NCBI GenBank assembly: GCA_019722365.1
Contig: JADFUC010001173.1
Span: forward strand, 46,546-110,545
Origin: Lithospermum erythrorhizon
Taxonomy: Eukaryota > Streptophyta > Magnoliopsida > Boraginales > Boraginaceae
Length of the DNA: 64,000 nt
Reading direction: 5' to 3'
Made by a program: the position numbers and the translations under genes. Shown here piece by piece: positions 1 through 10,529 of the stretch (position 1 is its first letter; each line of letters begins with the position of its first letter). The notes below the pieces were generated by a model that was given only the letters and a program-made list of their open reading frames with translations, had not been told where the DNA came from and made no database searches.

Positions 1-24
1 TGAAATCACCGGTTGTTTCAATTC

Positions 25-140
25 ATTTTTTTGATGTTGAATTCAATTTTTGATTTAATTTTTTTGATGTTGAATTCAATTTTTGATTTCATTTTTTATT
101 ATTTTTTTATGTTAAATTCAATTTTATATGTTGAATTCTT
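25..140. repeat. AT-rich tandem repeat, unit about 33 bp
   Basis: Two near-identical units, each a T-run followed by GATGTTGAATTC and then an ATTTTTGATTT tail, are followed by a third degenerate unit. Nothing coding is visible. The remaining DNA up to about 368 is unassigned and has a G+C-richer patch around 180-400. Confidence 0.75.
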
Positions 141-368
141 TTTTTTGGTTTAGGTTTTAGGTTACAGAACTTGGGTTTGGGTTCAGGGCGGATGCGAGGT
201 AGGTGCCGCCCGGATCTTCTTGCTTGATGGGTTGGAGCGGTTACCCGCCCACGATAACTATGGTGTCCGATCCCGTTATGAAATTTTTTGCTTTCGATAA
301 GGTTATTGGATCGATCCCGGATATATCAGCAATGTACATCGGATGGATACCGGACTTACAATCGATAC

Positions 369-1139
369 TCTTACGACCCGCCTCAGTTCGACCGCCACGA
401 GATTAGGATGTCATCGAAACTGAACACGAGTCACAAATGATGGATAACAACATAAAAGACTTCATTTTGATATTAGTACTAATAAAATACTTTTGTCCAT
501 CTGGGTGAACTAACAGCAGACCACTAAAAACACATCGTCAAGCGATCATACGCCGGTTTAGTAATCTGGCTTGTCGTAAGCTTCATAATCTCCAAAATAC
601 ATCATGGTAATAATATGGTCTAACCTTGAATTCCTCAAAAGACAACATAAGTTTTGAAGACACGACAAAAGGAAAATCAATAGATGAAGGGCGTGAGGAC
701 TTTTCGCCTCACCGTCACTTTCACGATCTTAATCGACAAGCTTTGTCAGCGTGCTCACTGCGACCTCAGTAAACAACTCCTAAAAACCTAGGCATAAAAG
801 CGTCCATTTCAAAGAGAAAAGGGGAGTAGGCTGAAGGCTAGTGAATCTGAAATCTGCAATGGTATCCAAATATATATAATCATATTTATATATAAGAGCA
901 TATCTCTTAATCAATAGCTATGATTAAATAAAGGTCGAACTATTAAATGCCCATGATGACCTCTTATTCAAAAGATCCTACGAGATCAAACATATATATA
1001 TATTCATACATATATTCGCAAAAAATCAACTACCCATAATTAAATGTTCATTCAAGTAAAAAGCAACATGACCCAGCAAATAAGTCAACAAAATATAAAA
1101 CATCGAACCTCCGTCTGCGTATCCATTCTACATCAAAAT
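369..1139 (-). mobile_element. Outer gypsy-type LTR, 3' part (minus strand), interrupted
   Basis: The reverse complement of this stretch aligns with the end of the plus-strand LTR at 12,540-12,980. Shared elements are the terminal block with GACTGAGG, the TTAGTTCACC-like block and the splice-acceptor-like TATGCCTAG|GTTTT (boundary near 788). The LTR terminus lies near 369, where TTACGACCC stands for the usual TGTARYRACC. The copy is broken at 1,140 by another LTR; LTR-like sequence resumes at 3,789. It is a decayed relic with no coding capacity. Confidence 0.6.
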
Positions 1140-3788
1140 TGTAACGACCGCGAATTCGGCATACGAGTGAGAGTCGTTATAATCGGAACTTATCGGAATC
1201 ACGAACCGAAGGCGACTCGATTTAAAACTACCGTTTCCTTTAAAATCGATTTCATATAATATTTCCAAAATAATCACGGTTTAAAAATTTACAATCCATC
1301 GGGTGATATCTAACAGAATGACTCCATATAAATATCTGACATATCCCGAATAAACGATATCTTAGAAGCGAGGCTCTGAAAAGAAATGAAATGCTTGTAC
1401 TCGAGAATACAAAATGACAAGCTAGCGACAAGGCTAAAGTTTGCAAATAAGTAAAACAATCAAAAACTTGACAGCATCAAAATCGGGCGTGAGGATCTAC
1501 GCCACCCGATGCTCACAGCCACTGGAACGGCTCTCCCGGCAGGTCTCGGCTGTGCCGTGCATCGGCAGCACAAAATGAAATGCCACCCAAGCGAAAGGGT
1601 GTAAGCAGCGAAGCTAGTGAAACTGCGCGGGGTGAAAACTTAAACCATCACATACGATCTGACAAATTAACATAGGAGTCAAATACGGCGTACATATATA
1701 GATATATAACCGGGACTACCTAACCGAGGCCATATTTATACTTACAAAGAAAATTCTCATAAATCGCGTGGCATAACATAGAATATAGGGTCTCGATAAT
1801 GAATCTGACTTCATTGAATAAAAAATCACACCCGAGCCACGGCTGAAATTACGAGTCACGAGAGACCCAGCGAAACTATACTCTGGTCGTGATCACTCGT
1901 CGACTAGATACCGTCCAGTTACAATCTACGTGCACATAAGCTGGCAGGTCGATCTACAACGCTCTTATACCGAAGTATAATGCGATAACCAACTCTTATA
2001 CCGAAGTATAAAGGTGATAACAACGCTCTTATACCAGTATAAAGCCCACGATAAACAACGCTTCTTATACGCCGTATAAAGGCGATAAACAACGCTCTTT
2101 ATACGGCGTATAAGGCGATACCTGTCTTTCTTATACCCGGCGGTATAAAGGCGATACGCCGCCGCTCTTATACCGGCGTATAAAGGCGATAAACAACGCT
2201 TCTTATACCCAGCGTATAAAGGCGATACCTTCTTAAGGAAACGCTGTATGCGTCAATTACAGGTTCATATCCTAATACCGAAGTCACCGAGAGACATACA
2301 TAAATCTAACCATCGCCTCTCAATAACCATCTACTCCTATAAAACGATATCCAAGCAGCGGCTAAAACATCTACGTCGTAAAGTCAAACACAATCGTCGG
2401 CAAGGCCCGCGAGAAATACATAAGTCTTGAAAAGGCCACGAGGAATAGCAGTGTTGACAAGGCCAAAAAAATCAGTATAAGTTGGGAGTTCAAGCTATTA
2501 TACTTACCTCGAAACTGTCTTGGCCTGAGAGATATAATCACATAATCATATCGTAGCTCGCCTGAATGAATGCGCATGTCGTACAACAATTACGTGTATA
2601 GCATTACCAGCATGTCGTACCCGCAATAACATGTTCACCTGATTTCCCAAAGTAAGAAATGCGTAGTGCGCCCGTGAGATAAGTACTCGCCTCACTAGTT
2701 ATCACAAAGTCCTCTCGAAGAAGAAACGCGATCCGCAGGCGTGCCCCTTCCATGATCGAGGCCCTATAACCTTGAGAAAAGTATCTTGAGGAACTAATAC
2801 CAAAATTACACGTTCTAGAATAAACATTACCAACTCTAATCGAATGATTTCTAAGCGTTCAAAGCTTCTCGAATTATAATCCCGTGGACCTGACCAATCG
2901 ATCCCCGCTAAAATTCCATCTTATCGGCTGTCATTATAAATCAACATAAGTCATTACAGTTAATCGTAGTCCACCCCAATTAACAACCTATACTCCAAAA
3001 TATCAATTACAACTTCAACTTGGAATTAACACTTTTCAACTTTAACTCCACTTTAATCAATTTTAAATAACTTGATTTAACATCATGACAACTTCTGATA
3101 AAGGTCCCAATTAACTCCTACAAATTTAAAGTCTTATAAAAAATATCACCCCAAAAGTCAACGAAACCTAGAAAAGTCAACTGCGACCATAACATCCTCA
3201 GCGACCTCTAAATCATGAATTAAGTAAGCTTATATCATCCATAGAACTCATGTAAGTAAGATTAAATCGTAAAATTGAATTATGGAAAAATCAACTAAAG
3301 TCAACTATGTCAAAACTCAAGAAATATCTCAAAGACTTGAACTTTCATACGCCCGACTCGAAGGCAGATGATGAGGAAAACGACATTCTACAAAGCGATC
3401 TTTGAGTTTGGCGGCAATCGAAGAGAAATGGAAGAGAAATTTTTTGAGGGGAGGGGGTGAATCTCTCGGCCCACACATGAGAGAAGAAGAAGAAGATGAA
3501 GTGTTGGTGATGTGGAAGATAAGTATGGATAGATATTTAAAAGTCGAGGTCCGTTAGGTTTCGGTTAATTTACTCATTTTATCGTGCCAAATCTGTGAAC
3601 CCGATTCCAAAGATAAAAAAAAATTTTTCCATGGCAAAAACTACTAAATTATAAATGTAATTAGGCTAAAATAATTCTGAGAAATAATATTATCATCGAA
3701 ATTATTTATCTTATCATGCGAGGTCACGCGCCGACCGAAAATTTTAAAAATTAAAATTTTTTTTTTTTCTGTAGCGAAGGTTATTACA
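1140..3788 (-). mobile_element. Complete LTR (probable solo LTR), minus strand, nested insertion
   Basis: The segment starts with TGTAACGACC and ends with GGTTATTACA, the reverse complement of TGTAATAACC, so both ends carry matching 10-bp termini. Its 2,649 bp resemble the other LTRs of this family (about 2.45-2.5 kb). Between the ends lie a U5-like block (1,470-1,640), a minisatellite (1,959-2,232), a donor-like GAG|GCGAGTAC at 2,690, a second donor-like GTATGA at 3,350 and an AT-rich U3. No gag or pol is attached. The 5-bp flanks (AAAAT and ATCGC) do not match, so target duplication is not shown. Confidence 0.65.
1959..2232. repeat. Minisatellite of about 8 units with an internal palindrome
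   Basis: About eight units of 32-37 bp follow the pattern ACAACGCTCTTATACC-GG-GTATAAAGGCGATA. Each has the inverted core CTTATAC/GTATAAG around its centre, so single strands could form serial short hairpins. Units differ by small G/C insertions near the centre. It sits between the donor-like and U5 parts of the LTR, where another family member carries an unrelated tandem repeat. Confidence 0.85.
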
Positions 3789-4990
3789 ATCGCGTATCCA
3801 TCACCTCCACCGGCATATCCATCATCCAGAAATCCCACCATTATATATAATATAACGTCGTCCGGAGCGACCATCGAAATACTCTGGTCATCGTCCACCC
3901 AATATGCAGCATCTACATGAAACTCGATGAGGCAACGCTCAGTATGCATACCGTTCTCCGATCACGAGGCAACCCGTCGATATACGCCATGTGACCTCCG
4001 ATGGGGGCAACCCGCCCGATATGCATACCGTCACCATCGAGCATCGAGCTGACCCGTGACAATAAATATCTTAATCTCGTTCAGCCCATTTCGGCACGAA
4101 AACACATACTAACGACCATGATACACAACCCCATGTGACACGGATCACCTTGTGACGATTCGTAATATAATCACAAACAACTCTGACAATATCATAGCAT
4201 CAATGCAGCCTTCAGTATACGTTAATATAACGTAATAAAGCCCATGCAAATATATAAACATAATATATATATGAAAAGTAACCAGCGTGAGATTTTTACT
4301 CTCAAGAAAAAATCAATTCAAAAGTCAACTAGCTATTCACACGCTCGGTCCTTACTCAAATCCTATCCAACGCAACAACGTATTACTATAATATTACTTT
4401 TTCTTCTAACTGAGTATATTTCTTAACTAATGATTTGAACGGGTATCTCTGGGCTTGACCACACATCTATCTCAACTCAAAAATAAAACCCCATATTTAT
4501 TAAGATTTTCCAGAATATAAACCCTATTTTAAAATAACATTTCCTTTGAAAGTTCATTTAGTTTACTTGATAAAATACCAATTAAATGCTAAAATAATTT
4601 CCTGTCGTCATAAAATTTCCCGAGTCAAAATATAATTAGAATTATATAATTAGATTACTCAAATATTACGCCCCAAAAATAATTTGTTTAATAAAATCAA
4701 TTTTTTCCGTTTAAATACAATTCTAATCATTTTAACGCCCGTAATTCCCGAAATAAATACCAAAATAACTTTATAAATTCTCATCTTTGAAATTAGCTCA
4801 AATATACATTCAAAGTTCTTTGAAAATACTACTTTCAATTTATAAGCTCCAAAGTATTTCTTTTTATTTAAAACCCGTTTTATTTAAAATAATTTTGAAT
4901 GAATACTCGTTAAATACAGTGACTCCCAATATGATCAAAATACAACCGCATGACATAGATCTGCAACCGGTCATAATATAGATATAGATA
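3789..4990 (-). mobile_element. Outer gypsy-type LTR remnant resumed (minus strand)
   Basis: LTR-like sequence resumes after the nested LTR. At 3,790-4,070 are degenerate repeats (GAGGCAACNCGTCGATATNCGCC-like), the counterpart of the minisatellites in sister copies. At 4,255-4,300 the block with ATATATATGAAAAG and GTGAGATTTTTACTC matches the conserved block at 40,230-40,270, with the donor GT lost. The right boundary is approximate, and 4,440-4,990 is AT-rich without recognisable features. Confidence 0.45.
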
Positions 4991-5049
4991 TATTATAAGA
5001 GTTCTATCCCGTCCTTGATATCTGCGGTAGATGCGGCCTCTCAGTCCCA

Positions 5050-5830
5050 GGATTGATTCTTGAGCGGCGTTGTCGGTTTATCGGTATGATTCGTAGTTCG
5101 GTAAAAAGTCGTGGGTGTTCGTGACCTTGGCAGTAATGTAAATAATTAGATGAGCTTGAATTAATTGAATTGTTATATCAATTGATTAACTTCGTAATTG
5201 AACTTGCTTAATTAAACTTGATAAGATTAATTAACGAGTTAATTGTCTTAATAATTTTATTTAATTGAGTTGTTAAGCTCAATTTAAATGTTAATGATTT
5301 GTTTATTTAATTGGTTTGATAAGACTAATTAAATAATGGGATTTTGTTTAACGAGCTTGGCTCGTTAGTTAATGGGTTAGGTTTTGTTTTAAGAGCTCTA
5401 TATATATAAGGCTTTACATAATAATATAGAGCAACACAAGAAATGAAAAACCCTATTCTAGATGATAGAATTTCGGCCTCCACCTTTCAAGATGGCCGAA
5501 TTCATCATCAAACAAATCAAGTTTCATTTGTTCTTCTCATCATCCAATATTAATCCAGTTCTAGCAAACTCAAGTGTGAGATTATTTCCTGCGAGGTGTG
5601 GGTAACTAGAACTTCAATTAAAGTGCTTCGTGGATTTGGATTGCTTGCTGATACAGGCTTCGAGGGAAAGAATTGTGCGGGAGTACGGCCCAGGCTGCCT
5701 TGTGAGTGTTTACATTTATTCATATGTTGTAGATCTGAAATATATAATTTAAAGTGATCCTTTTCATGTGCATATTTCACTATTTTATTCAGGTTATGCA
5801 TATAAATTTTGGTCCTGAGACTTGCGAGAA
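5050..5830 (+). mobile_element. Forward LTR fragment related to the copia-associated LTRs
   Basis: AGTCGTGGGTGTT near 5,110 and TTCTAGCAAACTCAAGT near 5,562 occur in reverse complement in the LTRs at 47,950-49,660 and 57,640-58,130, in the same relative order. A TATA element lies at 5,399. The fragment sits where the 5' LTR of the following gypsy element would be expected, but it does not resemble that element's 3' LTR, so it is probably an independent insertion or a recombination product. Confidence 0.5.
5399..5409 (+). promoter_or_regulatory. TATA box of the forward LTR fragment
   Basis: TATATATATAA is followed within about 35 bp by AATATAGAGCAACAC, a plausible start region. The arrangement fits an LTR promoter. 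Activity is unknown. Confidence 0.35.
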
Positions 5831-6553
5831 ACATATATATATATGTCGTTGCCCCTCAGCGTAGGTGTATTACATTTGGAATGTGGAGCCGGTCGTTCTA
5901 TGGATGAGCTTAAAAGCTCATTGGATGAGAATCGCCCTTTGGATAAATATCACCTATTGGATAAGAACCGACCGTTGGATCCTTGCTTCATTTTCCAACT
6001 GATTCCATCTCTGTGGGACACAAAGGCCTATTTACACACGTCGCCTCGATAAGATGGATTCGCCGCTTTCGATTGGAAGGGGAGGTGTTAATTGACGGGT
6101 TTGATCGCTTCCAAATAATTCTATCGACCGATAAATTGCCTCTGTGATCTGGGGTATGCCCTCTTAACGTATTTTGTCAATTCCTTCATTCCTGACCTAA
6201 CTCTTTTATTTTTGCAGATGAGGTGTTAGAGATTGCTAACTCTTCGTGGAACTGTCAGTTTCCGCCTACCGAGCAAATCGAGGAAAGCGGGTTTTACTAC
6301 ATTTAAGCGGGCAGGAATTGGTTAAGAAATCTTCTGAATGCGCCCACTTCTTCCGCTCCTTGTCATTGCCATTGTGACTCTGGAGGTCGTACACCGTAGG
6401 GAAGGGTCTTCTATCGAGCCTAGGTTTAAAGGTCTTTTATGGTGTGTGTGGTTGTATTACTGGGTTTATAGTTGTTGGGGAGTTGGCAATATTTGAGTCT
6501 TCTAGTGGAGTCTAATCTTTTCTTTCTCTTGATAGATCATAGACTGTTGAGGA
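5831..6553 (+). other. Leader-like region before the gypsy gag remnant
   Basis: No gene is recognised. A short phased repeat at 5,910-5,985 would encode LDENRPLDKYHLLDKNRPLD. A pyrimidine tract ending in TTTTTGCAG (AG at 6,216-6,217) is a good splice-acceptor-like site upstream of gag. A tRNA primer-binding site could not be identified. Confidence 0.3.
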
Positions 6554-7480
6554 TGCCACCACGTCGGTCTATTCGTTTGGGGGCTGCGAGAGGTCTGACA
6601 AGAGGTGCGTCGAGGAGGAGGCTGCGAGAGGTGCCGAGGGAAGTAGAGGTGTAAGAGATCACGGAGAAAATGTGGATAGCATTGGAAGGTAGTGATGAGC
6701 TTTAGTGTGGAATTAATGGAGTTCAGGGGTAAATGTTGATGGAGATCGGCCAGTATGTGCTGATGCGGGGACGGGAAGTGGAGCCTCTGAGTATTGGAGA
6801 GCATATTTGAGCCTATGGGAATTAATGGAAAGTTGAGGACCCACGTTTGCGGTTATAGATTACGTGATGGAGCTCGAGGTGGTGGGAAAATATTACGATC
6901 TTTAGTTCGCGGTTGGAGCGAACACCGGTGATGTGGGATCGGTTGTGGAGCTATTTCAAGAGGCTTTTTTTTATGCTTAGAGTGCAATGTCGGCTTTAGA
7001 AAGAGAATTGATCCAGCTTAAACATGGGGGCAGAAATATAACTGACTATGAGAAAAGATTCAATGATCTATGCCGTTTACTTCCAGAGGTAAATGCAAGC
7101 GAGAGGAAGAGGATAGAGAGATTCAGGGACGGGATGAATTGGGAGATCCGCGCCCAGTGTCACTCGGGGAACTGCGGCCTTTCATAGATTGTTAGTTGAG
7201 TGCCTTACAGGTAGAGATGGAGTTGGCTGAGTGTCAAGTTAGTGGGGAGAAAGAGAAGACATGATGGTTAGGTTGGTCAATGAGTTACGGGTTCGAGGGG
7301 CGTCAGCTGCGGCGAAAGTAGATTATGAGCGGCAGGCCCATAATGAGTGTTTCCGTTGTGTGGTAAAAGCGGGTCATAAAGGCGTGGAATGCCGTGGCCG
7401 AGTTGTGAGTGCGGTATCGATGTCACCAGGAAGGACACATTGCTACTAATTGTCCCAGAGGCGAGTTGTTAGTGGAAGTA
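6554..7480 (+). pseudogene. Ty3/gypsy gag remnant with two zinc knuckles
   Basis: The likely start reads MPPRRSIRLG, a usual opening for plant chromovirus gag. At 6,987-7,187 the retrotransposon gag domain is readable (ELIQLKHGGRNITDYEKRF, then a FRDG motif). At 7,340-7,460 two CCHC zinc knuckles can be read in different frames, the first around CFRC...AGHKGVEC and the second around YRCHQEGHIATNCP. Gag packages element RNA in cytoplasmic particles; here frameshifts and stops between the parts make it non-functional. Protease follows directly downstream, as expected for this family. Confidence 0.8.
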
Positions 7481-7639
7481 CTGGCCGCGTTTACTCAGGT
7501 CTTGAGGTAGAGGAGGTTATCGAGGGAAGTTGTGAAGGTCGGTTTGGTGGTAGGGGAAACTCCGGACGTGGAGTTGGAAATAGTCAAGGTAGTAATACTC
7601 TTTTGGGCTAGTCGAGGGGGTAGTCTTTGGGCCAGTCGA

Positions 7640-9165
7640 GGTCGAGGTATTTCGATTCACCGGCGAGCTCAGGATTCTCCCAGAGTGGTGACATGTACTC
7701 TAAAATTATGTGGGTTAAAAGCTAAAGTCTTATTTGATTCGGGGAGCTACTCATTCATTCATAGCTGCGAAATTCTCGACCTTATTCTATATTTCGAAAT
7801 TCTTGTTATGCCATTTTAATCCCTAATGCGGTGAGAATGCAGTAGATTGATAAGGTACTTAAGCTGTCACTTAAGTATTGTAATCCCGATGTGTGGAGAT
7901 AGATTTGCTTCGCTTTTGAGATGAATGATTTTGACTATTTTGGGATGGATTGGTTAGGGAGGCATCATGCGGTGATAGATTGTCATCTTAAGAAGATCGA
8001 AATATCTAGTCTTGGAAAATCTAAGATCTTTTCTTAGGTGATACAAAATTGCCCTTTTGTCTCATCTGCCTTTAGTTAGCATAAGATGTTGAGAAATGGA
8101 TGTGTTGGCTATCTTGCCCATGTTGTTAACACAAGTAAGGAGAAAATCGAACTAAGAGAGGTGCATGTCGTGAAAGAGTATGTTGATGTGTTTTAGCGAG
8201 AGTTGCCGGGAGACTTTCACCATTATGCCAGTGGAGATTTTCCATAGAATTACTTCTGGCTACTCCGATTTCTGGCACCTTATAGAATGGTTCTGAGTTG
8301 AAGGAGTTGAGACTGGTGCAGAAATTGTTGAATAAAGATTGGATTCGATCAAGTGGTTCACCTTGGGGTGCTCCTGTATTATTTGTCGAGAAGAAAGATG
8401 GATCTTTGAGGGTTGTGTGATTATAGGTAGTTGAATAAAGTAGAAATTAGAATCGATATCCGTTGCCTAGGATTGATGATGCGTTTTGATCGATAGAGGA
8501 TGCTGTGTATTTTCTAAGATTGAATTCAGTCGAGTTACCGTCAGTTGAGGATTAGAGGATGATGTATTCAGTGGCATTTAGAGCAGATATAGACGCTACG
8601 AGTTTTGGTGATGCCGTTTGGGTTGGCAGATGCACCTGACATTTATGGACACTTATGAATCGGTTGTTCCTCTTATTTGGAATTTGTGAGTCGTGTTTAT
8701 TGGCATTTTTGATATATTCTAGTAGTAAGAGAGAGCTGAAGAGCACTTGAGAATTGTGCTAGAGACCTTGAGGAAAGAAATGGTGTATGCTAAAATTACT
8801 AGGCCTTGTGATTACTAGGCCAGCGTGATTTGGAGCTAGGCTGCAATTGTTTGCACTTAAGATTTGGAGACACTATTTGTATGGTGTGGCGTGTCAGTTA
8901 CCGACCACAGAGTTTGAAATGCTTTACTTTCGAGAAAGAGATTTAAATCTGAGACAGCGAAGGTGGATGGAGTTTATTAGCGATTATGATGTGTCCATTG
9001 AGTATCATCCTGGAAAGGCGAATGTGGTAGCTGATGCATTAAGTCGTAAGGGAAGGGTTAAGGAGCCGTTGAATGAAATGAAGCAACTTGGTGTTAATTT
9101 TGGAGTAGGAGTTGATGGCGGTTTGTTGGCGCAAATAAAGAGTTCGACAGTTCCCTCTTGATCGA
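7640..9165 (+). pseudogene. Ty3/gypsy protease, reverse transcriptase and RNase H remnant
   Basis: Protease is visible near 7,690-7,760 with the catalytic DSG in KVLFDSGSYSFIH. A conserved RT-upstream block near 7,920-8,010 reads FGMDWLGRHHAVIDC. RT fragments follow at 8,280-8,530, including [16 protein letters not shown] and YPLPRIDD. The RT catalytic YXDD motif was not found intact. The RNase H end lies at 8,847-9,161 with YHPGKANVVADALSRK, the hallmark RNase H to integrase junction of plant gypsy elements. Multiple frameshifts and in-frame stops make this a dead copy. Confidence 0.85.
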
Positions 9166-10512
9166 ATACCAAAGTGGCAGCGAGAAAGATGAAAGAGGTT
9201 GCGAAAGATAATTTAAAGAGGGCAGTAAGATGGACTTTGTGGTGAGAGAGAGATGATGGAGCCCTTAAAATTCGTGGTAGATTATTAGGTGCCTTACTAT
9301 CGAGAGTTAAAAGGAGATTTTGGGCCAGAATCTCGCAATGCTCATATAATATAAATCACGGTGGTATAAAGATGTATAGAAATTTAAACTGAGTGTATTG
9401 GGCTAAGATAGAAAAGAAAAAATTGATGAGTTGTATCAGCATGTTTGACGCCAGCAAGTAAAGATTGAACACAAACATCCGGTAGGGTTATTATGACCGC
9501 TACATTCGAGTGGACTTGGGAGCGTTGAGAAAGAATGATGGTATTTGGGTGACGAGTGGATAGGCTGTCGAAATGGCTCATTTCTTACCAATTAAGTCGA
9601 CTTCGGGGTCTTAGCGGTTGGCAAGGTTGTATGTTAATCAAATTATGCGATTGCGTGGAGTACATTATCCCGTTGTGTCGGATCGAGATCTTTTTGGGTC
9701 GCTTGATTTTGGAAAGCGATTTGGCGATGGGGTCGAAGGTTAATTTAGTACATCGTTTAAATCCCACGATCCGGATGGGCGGAGTCGGAGAGAACAATTC
9801 AAACATTGGAGGTTATGTTGTGGGCTTGTGTATTTGAACTTCTCTAGAGGTAGGATAATGAGTTGCTTAAGATGGGTTTGCGTATAATAGCCAACTTCCG
9901 TACCCGGTATTGAGATAGCACCATTTGAGGCGTTGTACAACGGGAAATGTAGGACTCGGTTTGTTGGAATGAAGTAGGAGATAGAAAAATATATGGTTCG
10001 GAGTTGGTGGAAAATTAGGTGGAAAGAATAAAGTTGATCTGACTGACACGTGAAAGTGGCGAATGGAAGGAAGATGTATGCGGATCACCACCAGGTAGAT
10101 TTAACATTTGAAATTGGTGACAAAGTCTTAGAGAATATCCCTTTTTAAAAGGTGTCTTTGAGATTTAGGAAGAAAGGGAAGTTGAGTCCACGATATATTG
10201 GTCCGTATGAGATTTTGGATAGGAAGTTGGTCGGTGAACTGTCGTTTTAGATTTAGAATTGGAAGAATTCATAATGTGTTTCTTGTGTCATGTTTGAGAA
10301 GTATATTCGAGATGAATCCATCACAGAGTCCGCGACCAATTGAGCAGGAGGACCTTCGTGTGAAGCTTAGGTGAAAATTGTCGTCGAAGAGAGGAAAAAG
10401 TGTTGCGAAATAAAGTTGTAGCCTTAGTAAAGGTATTGTGGCGAAACCAACGACTGGAGGAAGCTACGTAGGAATGAGAGGAAGATGTCAGAAGTCGATA
10501 TCCGCATCTTTT
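9166..10512 (+). pseudogene. Ty3/gypsy integrase and C-terminal tail remnant
   Basis: Readable blocks in order are GGIKMYRNL and VYWAKI (integrase N-terminus, about 9,360), a core with DRL/AHFLPIKST (about 9,550-9,610), YPVVSDRDLF-like residues (about 9,660), an APFEALY-like patch (about 9,915), and the tail LSPRYIGPYEILDR (about 10,180). The end reads EEDVRSRYPHLF, typical for Tekay/Del-type chromoviruses. Integrase inserts element cDNA into the genome; here it is frameshifted throughout. The 3' LTR starts about 20 bp downstream. Confidence 0.8.
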
Positions 10513-10529
10513 CGAAATAGAAGGTTAGT

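Noticed and set aside
1959..2232. Regularly spaced short repeats as a CRISPR array
   Set aside because: Units are directly adjacent with no unique spacers, the DNA is eukaryotic, and no cas-like genes are present.
3644..3949. 101-codon minus-strand open frame
   Set aside because: It crosses the boundary between two LTRs at 3,788 and is therefore a chance chimeric frame.
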